Shown here piece by piece: positions 24,662 through 32,616 of a stretch of 43,963 nucleotides of DNA. The translations under genes were made by a program, and so were the position numbers. Each line of letters begins with the position of its first letter. The first letter of the stretch is position 1. This DNA is from JBBUX01 sp037445775 (lineage in GTDB: Bacteria; Actinomycetota; Coriobacteriia; Anaerosomatales; PHET01), in assembly GCA_037445775.1 (NCBI GenBank), contig JBBIJX010000010.1, positions 1 through 43,963 on the forward strand, in the 5' to 3' direction. The notes beneath the pieces are model-generated. The model worked only from the letters and a program-made list of their open reading frames with translations, did not search any database and was not told where the DNA came from.

Positions 24662-27289
24662 GTGAACTCCGCCGAAATCCGTGAAAGCTTCCTCGCGTTC
24701 TTCGAAGCGAAGGGCTCAAAGAGGCTCCCGTCGTCTTCGCTGATTCCCGACGATCCGTCGCTGCTTCTCACCACCGCCGGCATGGTGCAGTTCAAGCCGG
24801 TCTTTCTTGGCGTAAGGGACCTCGGCTTTCCCCGAGCCGCGACCGTGCAGAAGTGCGTGCGCACGACCGACATCGACATCATCGGGACGACCGGTCGCCA
24901 CCACAGCTTCTTCGAGATGCTCGGCAACTTCAGCTTCGGCGACTACTTCAAGCGTGAGGCGATACGCTGGGCGTGGGAGTACTCGGTCGACGTGCTCGGA
25001 CTTGACCCGGACCGCATCTGGGCGTCGATCTACGAGGACGACGACGAGTCAGAAGGGCTGTGGCTCGAGGAGTCGGGCGTTCCCGCAGAGCGCATCGTGC
25101 GCATGGGTGCCAAGGACAACTTCTGGTCCGCCGGGCCCACGGGCCCCTGCGGTCCGTGCTCGGAGCTCTACTACGACCAGGGTCCCGCGCTTGGGTGCGG
25201 CGACGCCGCCTGCGCCCCGGGCTGCGACTGCGACCGCTACCTGGAGTACTGGAACCTCGTCTTCATGCAGTATGACCGGGCCGAGGACGGGACGCTCACG
25301 CCGTTGCCGAAGCAGAACATCGACACCGGCATGGGACTGGAGCGCATCGCGGCGATTCTGCAGGGTGTGACGTCGAACTTCGAGACCGACATCCTTCGCA
25401 GGCTCGTGGCGCGCGGCGAGGAGATCTCCGGCGTCGCTTACGGTTCGGGCGGGCGCGACGACACGTCTTTGCGTATTCTCGCGGACCATACGCGCGCCGT
25501 GTCGTTCATGATCGCGGACGGCATCCTGCCGGGAAACGAGGGTCGCGGCTACGTGCTGCGACGGCTGCTGCGCCGAGCCGTGCGCCACGGCCGGCTCCTA
25601 GGCGTCGAGGACCCGTTCCTCAACCGCCTCGTCGTCGACGTCATCGAGTACATGGGCGACGCCTATCCCGAGCTCGTCGCGCACAGAGAGCTCATCGAGC
25701 GCATCGTGGCGAGCGAGGAGGAGCGCTTCGGCGCGACGCTCAAGACGGGCCTGAGCTTCCTTGGGGGCGAGCTTGCTGCGCTCTCGAACTCCGGTGCGGG
25801 GACGCTCTCGGGCCGGGTGGCCTTCACGCTGCACGACACGTACGGGTTCCCTTTCGAGTTGACCGCGGAGATCGCGGCCGAGAAGGGCATCGAGATCGAC
25901 GAGAGCGAGTTCGTCGCGCACATGGAGGAGCAGCGCGAACGCGCGCGCGCCGCAGTGAAGGACGAGTCGTGGAGCGCGTTTGGCACCACGTTCAGCGCGC
26001 TCGCCGCCAAGGGGCACCGGACCGAGTTCGTGGGCTACGAATGCGACGAGGCGAATGCGACAGTGGTCGCGCTCATCGCGGGCGGCGAACTCGTCGACGA
26101 GGCTGGCGTCGGCGATGAGGTCCAGGTCGTACTCGACCACACGCCTTTCTACGGCGAGCAGGGCGGTCAGGTTGGAGACACGGGAGAGATATCGACCGAC
26201 TCCGGCGCGCTGTTGAAGGTGGGCGATACGAGGATCCCGGAGCCCGGCATCGTGGTTCACCTGGCTAGCGTGGAGTCGGGAACGATAAGGCGCGGGGAGA
26301 GTGTGCATGCCGCTATCGACGCCATGCGCCGCGAACGCATCCGGCGCAACCACACCGCCACGCACCTGCTGCACTGGGCGCTTAGGCGGGTGCTCGGCGA
26401 CCATGCCACCCAGGCGGGATCCTACGTCGCGCCTGACAGGCTCCGCTTCGACTTCACGCACTTCGAGGGGCTGACGCGCGAGCAGATAGACCGTATCGAG
26501 CGCATGGTCAACGCCAAGGTGTTCGAGAACCACGCGGTACTCGCCTACGAGACCTCGCTCGCGACCGCGCGCGAGGAGGGTGTGACCGCGCTGTTCGGCG
26601 AGAAGTACGGCGACTTCGTGCGCGTGCTCGAAGTAGGGACGTTCTCGAAGGAGCTCTGCGGAGGTACGCACATCGCGCGCACGAGCGAGATCGGGTTCGT
26701 GAAGGTCGTCTCCGAGGGTTCGGTGGGCGCGAACCTTCGGCGTCTCGAGGCCGTCACGAGCTTCGACGCCTACGAACTCGTCCGCGACGAGGAGCGCGAA
26801 CTCGCGGAGGCGGCCGACGTCATGCGGGTTCCGCTGCGCGACGTCTCCGAGAAGGCCGCAGCGCTCGTCAAGACCGTGAAGGAACTCGAGTCCGGTGCCC
26901 GCAGACTCAAGGACGCGGTGTCGGACGACGTCATCAGCGACGTGCTCGCGGCGTCGAGCGACGCTCCGGGATACCGCGTGGTCGTCGCGCGTGTTGACGG
27001 GGTGCGCGCGTCCGCACTGCGCAGCGTGTGGGACATTCTGCGCGCGCGCGGCGCGTCGGCGGCCGTGATCGTCGGCATCGACGAGGACTCCGGTAAGCCG
27101 GTCTTCGTCGCGGCTGGCGACGACGCCGCTGTCTCCGCCGGCTTCGATGCCGGTGGCGTGGTGCGGGCCATCGCTCCTGTGATGGGGGGTCGAGGCGGCG
27201 GCAAGCCGCAGATGGCCCAAGGCGGCGGTGAGGACGCCACGCGCATCGACGACGCACTCGCGCTCGCGCGCGAGACCATCGGAGCGTAG
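24662..27289 (+). CDS. alaS: alanyl-tRNA synthetase
   Basis: 875 residues, full length. The class II catalytic domain (LLTTAGMVQFKPVFLG, KCVRTTDIDIIGTTGRHHSF, MLGNFSFGDYFKREAI, PLPKQNIDTGMGLERI) is followed by the editing domain with its zinc ligands H564-TAT-H568 and C666-GGT-H670. The C-terminal C-Ala/DHHA1 domain ends in GGRGGGKPQMAQGGG. Both charging and clearance of mischarged Ser/Gly should work. The GTG start follows the previous stop immediately, with aaggga upstream. A cysteine-rich insert (CGDAACAPGCDCD) in the catalytic domain is also found in other bacterial AlaRS. Confidence 0.97.
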   Translation: MNSAEIRESFLAFFEAKGSKRLPSSSLIPDDPSLLLTTAGMVQFKPVFLGVRDLGFPRAATVQKCVRTTDIDIIGTTGRHHSFFEMLGNFSFGDYFKREAIRWAWEYSVDVLGLDPDRIWASIYEDDDESEGLWLEESGVPAERIVRMGAKDNFWSAGPTGPCGPCSELYYDQGPALGCGDAACAPGCDCDRYLEYWNLVFMQYDRAEDGTLTPLPKQNIDTGMGLERIAAILQGVTSNFETDILRRLVARGEEISGVAYGSGGRDDTSLRILADHTRAVSFMIADGILPGNEGRGYVLRRLLRRAVRHGRLLGVEDPFLNRLVVDVIEYMGDAYPELVAHRELIERIVASEEERFGATLKTGLSFLGGELAALSNSGAGTLSGRVAFTLHDTYGFPFELTAEIAAEKGIEIDESEFVAHMEEQRERARAAVKDESWSAFGTTFSALAAKGHRTEFVGYECDEANATVVALIAGGELVDEAGVGDEVQVVLDHTPFYGEQGGQVGDTGEISTDSGALLKVGDTRIPEPGIVVHLASVESGTIRRGESVHAAIDAMRRERIRRNHTATHLLHWALRRVLGDHATQAGSYVAPDRLRFDFTHFEGLTREQIDRIERMVNAKVFENHAVLAYETSLATAREEGVTALFGEKYGDFVRVLEVGTFSKELCGGTHIARTSEIGFVKVVSEGSVGANLRRLEAVTSFDAYELVRDEERELAEAADVMRVPLRDVSEKAAALVKTVKELESGARRLKDAVSDDVISDVLAASSDAPGYRVVVARVDGVRASALRSVWDILRARGASAAVIVGIDEDSGKPVFVAAGDDAAVSAGFDAGGVVRAIAPVMGGRGGGKPQMAQGGGEDATRIDDALALARETIGA

Positions 27290-27304
27290 GCGAGACGTCG
27301 GCTC

Positions 27305-27742
27305 GTGCGAGTGCTGGGACTCGACATCGGTGAGAAGCGAATCGGCGTAGCGGTCTCCGACGACGGCGGTCGGGTGGCGATGCCCCTCGTCTGTCTCGAC
27401 ACCGCCGCAGTGCGCGCGGATGTCCGGGCGTTGACGCAGCTGATCGACGAGTACGGCATCGAGCGTGTCGTCGTGGGTCTCCCGCTCTCTCTCGACGGGA
27501 GCGAGGGTCCGCAGGCTGCTCGCGTGCGCCGCGCCGTCGAGCGATTCGAGCCGTCACTCGGCGTGCCGGTCGACTACGCCGACGAGCGGTTGTCGTCCGC
27601 TGAGGCGACGCGACGCATGCGTTCGGGCGGTGCGAGCGAGAGAGTGCAGCGAGGCAAGAAGGACATGGTTGCGGCTTCCGTGGTGCTTCAAGCGTATCTC
27701 GACTCCCACGACGATGTCCGCAGCGGCGGGACGGACCGATGA
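27305..27742 (+). CDS. ruvX: Holliday junction resolvase-like protein RuvX (YqgF)
   Basis: 145 residues with the RNase H-like fold of YqgF: the first acidic motif VLGLDIGEKRIGVAVSD, the glycine-rich VVVGLPLSLDGSEG, and DERLSSAEATRRM with the second acidic group. The last acidic residue lies in KKDMVAASVVLQAYLDS. RuvX acts in 16S rRNA 5' maturation and has been proposed as a junction nuclease. Starts at GTG 27305, with GTG 27311 also possible, and has only a weak Shine-Dalgarno site. It overlaps mltG by 4 nt (ATGA). Confidence 0.92.
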   Translation: MRVLGLDIGEKRIGVAVSDDGGRVAMPLVCLDTAAVRADVRALTQLIDEYGIERVVVGLPLSLDGSEGPQAARVRRAVERFEPSLGVPVDYADERLSSAEATRRMRSGGASERVQRGKKDMVAASVVLQAYLDSHDDVRSGGTDR

Positions 27743-28803
27743 GCGCGCCGCAGTTGAGCGCGCCACGTGCGGTCCGCTTGCTCACGACGACCTTCGTCGT
27801 GCTGTGTGTCTTGCTCGCGCTGCTGTTCGCAGGTGTGGTGTGGGCGCTCCTGCTTCGACCGGAGACGAGAGTGACGGCAGACACACCGGTCACGGTGAAC
27901 ATCGAGCGTGGCGCGACGACGGCGGTGATCGCAGCGCAGCTGGCAGATGCGGGCGTCGTGCCGAACCGCTACATGTTCCGCCTGCGTGCGCGCCTTGCCG
28001 GCGCCGACGCGTCCTTCGTGCCGGGTGCGCACGAACTCGCCACCGGCATGGGCTATGCAGCGGTGATCGACGCCCTTCGCCGGGAAACGCCCTCCCGGAC
28101 GGTGACCGTCACGATTCCCGAGGGATTCGTCCTCGAACAAGTCGCCGAGCGCCTCGAGGCGCAGGCGGGCATCCCCGCCGACGAGTTCCTCGCGCTGGCG
28201 AAGGGCGGTGCGGACGAGTTCGTCGCGCGCCATCCGCACCTCGCTGACGCCCACGAGGGCTCGCTCGAGGGCTACCTGTTCCCGAAGACGTACCGTCTGC
28301 GGGAGGGCGCCGATGCCCGGGAGGTCATCGAGGTCATGCTCGGCCAGTTCGAGCGCGAGCTAGAAGCTGTCGACATCGAGTCGGCGCGGCGCGAGGGGTT
28401 CTCCGTCCACGACATCGTCACGATAGCGTCGATCGTCGAGCGTGAGGCACGGCTCGAGCGTGAGCGGCCGCTCGTGTCGTCGGTCATCCGCAACCGTCTC
28501 GCGCGCGCCATGCGGCTCGAGATCGACGCGACCGTCGAGTACGTGCTTCCCGGCAACCGGTTCCGCTTGCGCTATCGTGATCTAGAGGTCGACAGCCCCT
28601 TCAACACGTATCGCAACGCCGGGCTTCCGCCGGGACCGATCTCGAACCCGGGTCTATCGTCGCTTCGGGCGGCGGTCGACCCGGCCGATACGAAGTACCT
28701 CTACTATGTGTTGACCGATACGGACGGGTCGCACACGTTCACGACGAACAAACGCGACTTCCTCAAAGCGAAAGCGAAGTCGAAGGAGGTGTTCGGCAGG
28801 TGA
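27739..28803 (+). CDS. mltG: endolytic murein transglycosylase MltG
   Basis: 354 residues: one N-terminal membrane helix (LLTTTFVVLCVLLALLFAGV), a LysM-like region, then the YceG catalytic domain. The region SIVEREARLERERPLVSSVI places the catalytic glutamate at about E234, and LEGYLFPKTYRL, NTYRNAGLPPGPISNPG and ADTKYLYYVL are family hallmarks. It cuts nascent glycan strands in the membrane and sets their length. The ATGA overlap with ruvX mirrors the alaS-ruvX-mltG order of Bacillus. The TGA overlaps a possible GTG start of the following ABC gene. Confidence 0.94.
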   Translation: MSAPQLSAPRAVRLLTTTFVVLCVLLALLFAGVVWALLLRPETRVTADTPVTVNIERGATTAVIAAQLADAGVVPNRYMFRLRARLAGADASFVPGAHELATGMGYAAVIDALRRETPSRTVTVTIPEGFVLEQVAERLEAQAGIPADEFLALAKGGADEFVARHPHLADAHEGSLEGYLFPKTYRLREGADAREVIEVMLGQFERELEAVDIESARREGFSVHDIVTIASIVEREARLERERPLVSSVIRNRLARAMRLEIDATVEYVLPGNRFRLRYRDLEVDSPFNTYRNAGLPPGPISNPGLSSLRAAVDPADTKYLYYVLTDTDGSHTFTTNKRDFLKAKAKSKEVFGR

Positions 28804-28847
28804 TCGATGCATCGGCGGTCCGTGCGTCGTCGTCGCCGGAGGTCGCC

Positions 28848-29786
28848 ATGCCCGCGCTGCTCGTCGAGGGTGCTCGCAAGTCGTACGGGCGCGAGGCGGT
28901 GGGGCGTGCGGATGCCGTCAGCGACGTTTCGTTCGACGTGCAGCAAGGCACCGTTCATGGTCTGCTCGGTCCGAACGGCGCGGGCAAGACCACGACACTC
29001 AAGATGCTGCTCGGGCTCGTGAGACCCAGCGCGGGACGCTTCGAGATCAACGGGGTGCCGGCGGATGCGCGCGGCGCGCGCTCGAACTTGGGCTTTCTGC
29101 CGGAACAGCCGTACTTTCCGACGCTACTCACGGCACGAGAGGCGCTGGTCTTCTACGGACGACTCGCGGGAATCGATGCTGATCGCGCTCGGGGCGAGGC
29201 CGGTATCCTGCTGGAGCGCGTTGGGCTGGAGGGGAGAGAAGGGACACTGCTGTCCCGATTCTCTCGCGGCATGCTGCAGCGACTCGGGCTTGCGCAGGCG
29301 CTTCTGGGAGATCCGAAAGTCGTGGTGCTCGATGAACCGGCCTCCGGACTCGATCCCGTCGGCCAGCGCGATGTCCGCAATCTGATGCTGGATATGCGCG
29401 CTCAGGGCGCGTCCATCCTGCTCTCGTCGCACCAGCTTTCCGAGGTCGAGGCCGTATGCGATGAGGTGACGATCCTGGATCGTGGGCGGGTTGCGGCGAG
29501 GGGAGACATCGACGATCTCCTGAACGTTGCCGGACGAACCTCTGTGAGGGCGCGGGGCGCGGGTGAGCTGCCGGAGGCTGTGACGCACATCGCGGAAGAC
29601 ATCGCGGTCGACGGCGGGATCGTGGTCTTTGCTATTCCTGACGAGCAAGTTCGTCGTGTTGTCGACTTGCTCGACGATGCGGGATGGCGCCTCGAGGCGA
29701 TCGTGCCGAAGCGCGAGAGCCTCGAAGACTACTTCGCCCGGTTGCTCAAGCGCCCCGAGCATCAGGACGGCGGTGAGCCGAGATGA
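28848..29786 (+). CDS. ABC transporter ATP-binding protein
   Basis: About 312 residues. The nucleotide-binding domain has Walker A GPNGAGKTT, the Q-loop region LGFLPEQPYFP, the signature FSRGMLQRLGLAQAL (a variant of LSGGQ), Walker B VVVLDEPASGLDP and the H-loop LLSSHQLSEVE. A C-terminal accessory domain ends in RESLEDYFARLLKRPE, typical of ABC-2 drug, polysaccharide or NosF-like systems. I prefer ATG 28848, which has ccggagg 5 nt upstream. A GTG at 28800 overlapping the mltG stop would add 16 residues. The permease gene overlaps its end by 4 nt. The transported substrate is unknown. Confidence 0.9.
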   Translation: MPALLVEGARKSYGREAVGRADAVSDVSFDVQQGTVHGLLGPNGAGKTTTLKMLLGLVRPSAGRFEINGVPADARGARSNLGFLPEQPYFPTLLTAREALVFYGRLAGIDADRARGEAGILLERVGLEGREGTLLSRFSRGMLQRLGLAQALLGDPKVVVLDEPASGLDPVGQRDVRNLMLDMRAQGASILLSSHQLSEVEAVCDEVTILDRGRVAARGDIDDLLNVAGRTSVRARGAGELPEAVTHIAEDIAVDGGIVVFAIPDEQVRRVVDLLDDAGWRLEAIVPKRESLEDYFARLLKRPEHQDGGEPR

Positions 29787-30508
29787 GCCGGGTCCTCACT
29801 ATCGCTCGGGCTGTCATCCGTGATGCGATCAGGCGCAAGGTGGTCTGGGTGGTCGTGGTGTTCGCCGCGCTTCTCTCGATCGTCGCGCCGAACTTGCCGT
29901 CGTACGGAGTGGGCGTCGTGAGCGCCGTCTACAGGGAGATCACCGTCGCGCTGATGTTCGCCGCGTCGCTTGTCGTCACCATCGCGCTCGCTGCCACTCG
30001 TATTCCTGTCGAGACAGAACGCCGTACGGTCTTCACCGTGCTTGCGCGAGACGTGAGTCGTTGGCACTACGTCGTCGGCACCTGGGCAGGGCTCTGCGCC
30101 GTGACCGGCATCGCGATTCTCGCGTTCGGGATGGCCGCCATCGCCGTGGGGGCCCTTGTCTACCGTGAGGTCATGTGGCTACTGCTTGCAGGCGCGCTTG
30201 CCGTGTGGCTCGAGATGTCGGTGATCGCGGCAGCGACGGTCATGTCGTCGGCCCGTCTCGGTGTCGTGACAAGCGCGGTTTTCGCGCTCGCCTTCGCGTT
30301 CGCAGGCCATTCAGTCGGTGGGCTGGTATCCGGCGGTGGGTTGCCGTGGTTCGTCCCGACGCTCGACGTGTTCGACGTCGTGAACCCAGTCGCGCACGGG
30401 TCCGGCTACGGCGCGCTATATGCGCTGGGCATGATCGGGTCGTGCGCAGCCATGTCCGGACTATTGTTGCTCGTCGCATGCGCGCTCTTCGACGGACGCG
30501 ACTTGTGA
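29783..30508 (+). CDS. ABC-2 type transporter permease
   Basis: 241 residues with about six hydrophobic segments, including KVVWVVVVFAALLSIVAP, REITVALMFAASLVVTIALA, YVVGTWAGLCAVTGIAILAF and a C-terminal GMIGSCAAMSGLLLLVACAL. The segment RIPVETERRTVFTVLARDVS between helices 2 and 3 is the loop that meets the ATPase in this family (NosY-like). It overlaps the ATPase gene by ATGA and clearly forms one transporter with it. The substrate is not evident. Confidence 0.85.
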   Translation: MSRVLTIARAVIRDAIRRKVVWVVVVFAALLSIVAPNLPSYGVGVVSAVYREITVALMFAASLVVTIALAATRIPVETERRTVFTVLARDVSRWHYVVGTWAGLCAVTGIAILAFGMAAIAVGALVYREVMWLLLAGALAVWLEMSVIAAATVMSSARLGVVTSAVFALAFAFAGHSVGGLVSGGGLPWFVPTLDVFDVVNPVAHGSGYGALYALGMIGSCAAMSGLLLLVACALFDGRDL

Positions 30509-30518
30509 GGAGAACGTC

Positions 30519-31196
30519 GTGACGGGATACGGGTCGAGACGCTGGCTCTCAGCCGCCCTGTTGCTCGCGGTCCTGACCGCTTCGCTCGGGCTGGCAGCCG
30601 CATCGTCGCCGCCGTCTGGGATGGCGCGGACCGGTCGCGCGATGGGGCGGGCGGGCTTCGCCTATCTCGGAGGTCTTCGCACGTTCGCCGCGGCGATTCT
30701 GTGGAATCGCACCGAGCCGGTCTTCCACGAGTACTACGCCAGCGTGCCGCTTGCCGAGCAGCGCTACCTGATCCCGACACTCCGCCTGGTGGTCCTGCTC
30801 GACCCCCAGTTCGTCCAGGCCTACTACGTGTCGTCATTCATGGTGGGCCGCATGGTCGGCGAAGACGCGGGGATAGTTCTCGCGCGGGAGGGCGCTCGGG
30901 AGAACCCTTCATCAGGACTGATGCAGGTGAACCTCGCACAGCTCCTGTTCGTCAAGGACAAGGAGGTCCACCGCGATGAGATACTCGAGCGAGTCTCTCG
31001 ATCGCTCGACGCGAAGGCGACGTGGATCGATGACGAGGAGCGCTACGAGGGATATCTCATCGCCGCTCAGATGCTCAAGTCACTCGGGAGGCTGGACGCG
31101 GCGCAGCGCGTGAACAGCGCGCTCGAGACGATGCGCGCGGCAGGCATCGGTCTCGGCGATCATGACCATGACGGAGACGGGACCCAGGACCACTGA
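30519..31196 (+). CDS. membrane-anchored helical-repeat protein of unknown function
   Basis: 225 residues. An N-terminal helix (LSAALLLAVLTASLGLAAAS) could be a signal anchor. The rest is alpha-helical with TPR-like character (RYLIPTLRLVVLLDPQFVQA, EGYLIAAQMLKSLGRLDAAQ). It ends in the polar, metal-binding-looking tail GLGDHDHDGDGTQDH. I do not recognise the family. GTG 30519 has gaggag upstream, 10 nt after the permease stop, so it is probably an accessory part of the ABC operon. Its TGA overlaps the next ATG by one base. Confidence 0.7.
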   Translation: MTGYGSRRWLSAALLLAVLTASLGLAAASSPPSGMARTGRAMGRAGFAYLGGLRTFAAAILWNRTEPVFHEYYASVPLAEQRYLIPTLRLVVLLDPQFVQAYYVSSFMVGRMVGEDAGIVLAREGARENPSSGLMQVNLAQLLFVKDKEVHRDEILERVSRSLDAKATWIDDEERYEGYLIAAQMLKSLGRLDAAQRVNSALETMRAAGIGLGDHDHDGDGTQDH

Positions 31197-31684
31197 TGCT
31201 TCGACCTGACCTGTACTACCGCAGCGTTCACGACATGGACCTCGCCGGGCTGCGCGACGCGGGGGTCACAGCTCTTCTCGTCGACCTCGACAACACGCTG
31301 CTGCGCCGGAACAGCGGGCAGGTGACCGATGAGGCGAAGCGCTGGGTCGCGCAGGCGGCCGAGACGGGCTTGAGCGTCTGCATCGTGTCGAACAACTGGC
31401 ATGAGCGAGTGGCGGGTGTCGCCGCCGAACTGGGTGCGCCTATCGTGGCCAAGGCGCTCAAGCCGCTCCCGCACGCGTTCCGGCGCGCGTTGGCGCTCAC
31501 GGGAGCGTCGCCGGCGCAGGCGGCCGTCGTCGGCGACCAGGTCTTCACCGACGTACTTGGCGGCAACCTCATCGGCGCGACGACCGTACTCGTGGTGCCG
31601 CTGAGCTCGTCGGACCTCCCGCACACGCGCGTGCTTCGGACGCTGGAGCGGTGGCTGTTGGCGGACCGGCGGCCGCTGCCCTAG
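31196..31684 (+). CDS. YqeG family HAD phosphatase
   Basis: 162 residues of the YqeG (HAD IIIA) family. The opening LRPDLYYRSVHDMDL and the catalytic motif LVDLDNTLL with D30 and D32 are diagnostic. SNN lies in motif II (CIVSNNWHERV), and VVGDQVFTDVLGGN supplies the acidic motif IV. It should be a cytoplasmic Mg2+-dependent phosphatase. Relatives include phosphatidylglycerophosphate phosphatases, but the substrate is not proven. yqeG lies close to aroE here and in Bacillus (yqeG-yqeH-aroE), although yqeH is absent. The stop codon is part of the aroE -10 box. Confidence 0.9.
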   Translation: MLRPDLYYRSVHDMDLAGLRDAGVTALLVDLDNTLLRRNSGQVTDEAKRWVAQAAETGLSVCIVSNNWHERVAGVAAELGAPIVAKALKPLPHAFRRALALTGASPAQAAVVGDQVFTDVLGGNLIGATTVLVVPLSSSDLPHTRVLRTLERWLLADRRPLP

Positions 31685-31687
31685 ACT
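31682..31687 (+). promoter_or_regulatory. -10 box TAGACT of aroE
   Basis: TAGACT begins with the TAG stop of the yqeG-like gene and lies 35 nt before the aroE ATG. No -35 is obvious. Confidence 0.35.
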
Positions 31688-31722
31688 CCAATGAGATCGA
31701 CGACGTTTCGAAGGACCGGCCC

Positions 31723-32616
31723 ATGCAGCGCATAGACGGGAACACGATGCTCGCCGGCGTCGTCGGCCATCCCGTCGCGCATTCGCTGTCCCCCGTTATG
31801 CACAACGCCGCGTACGCGGAGCTCGGCCTCAACTGGGCATACCTTCCGCTCGGCCTTCCTGACGAGGTGGCGTTGCGACGCTTCATCGCGCTTGCCCCTT
31901 CACTGAACCTCGTCGGATTCAACGTGACGATGCCCTACAAGAGGGCGATGCTCGAGCTCTGTGACGAGGTCGCGATGACAGCGCAGATGGCGGGCGCAGT
32001 CAACACTGTGCATCTCGTCGACGGACGGCTCGTAGGCTACAACACGGACGGACGCGGTCTCCTCGAGTCGCTCGAGCATGACGCAGGGTTCACGCCGACG
32101 GGCAAGGCGGTCGTGATTCTCGGGACCGGCGGTGCTGCTGGCGGGGCGTTCGTGGCATTCCTGCTCGGACGCGCCGCACGTGTGACCATCGTCAGCCGCG
32201 AGGTGGAGCGCGCGGACGCCCTGCTGTCGCGGATGGCCTCTCACCTCCGTGATGTGGACGCGCGCGCGATGCCGCTCGCGTCGGCGCACTCAGACGTCAC
32301 TTCGGCAGACCTCATCGTGAACGCCACACCGCTTGGCATGGGCAGAAACGACGCGAGTCCGCTACCGGCCGAATGGCTCTCCGGAGGCCAGATCGTCTTC
32401 GACATGGTCTACGGGGTCTCGTGGCCCACCGCCCTCAAGCAAGCGGCCGAAGCGGCCGATGCCCGCTACCTCGATGGGCTCGGCATGCTCGTGTCTCAAG
32501 GAGCGACCACGATCGACATCTGGAACACCGAACAGACCCCCGCGCCGCGTGACGTGATGCGCGCGGCCGCGCTCGAAATGCTCGCCGCACGTGCGCGCGC
32601 GGAGAGGCATCTATGA
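31723..32616 (+). CDS. aroE: shikimate dehydrogenase
   Basis: 297 residues. It reduces 3-dehydroshikimate with NADPH in aromatic amino-acid synthesis. Substrate site HSLSPVMHNAAYAE, the catalytic lysine K73 in MPYKRAM, AGAVNTVHLVDGRLVGYNTD, the dinucleotide site GTGGAAGGA and NATPLGMG are all present. ATG 31723 begins QRIDGNTMLAGVVGHPVAHS, and aaggacc is the Shine-Dalgarno site. A longer in-frame start at 31651 would read back into the previous gene. Its end overlaps pilB by ATGA, which ties the pilus genes to this operon. Confidence 0.95.
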   Translation: MQRIDGNTMLAGVVGHPVAHSLSPVMHNAAYAELGLNWAYLPLGLPDEVALRRFIALAPSLNLVGFNVTMPYKRAMLELCDEVAMTAQMAGAVNTVHLVDGRLVGYNTDGRGLLESLEHDAGFTPTGKAVVILGTGGAAGGAFVAFLLGRAARVTIVSREVERADALLSRMASHLRDVDARAMPLASAHSDVTSADLIVNATPLGMGRNDASPLPAEWLSGGQIVFDMVYGVSWPTALKQAAEAADARYLDGLGMLVSQGATTIDIWNTEQTPAPRDVMRAAALEMLAARARAERHL

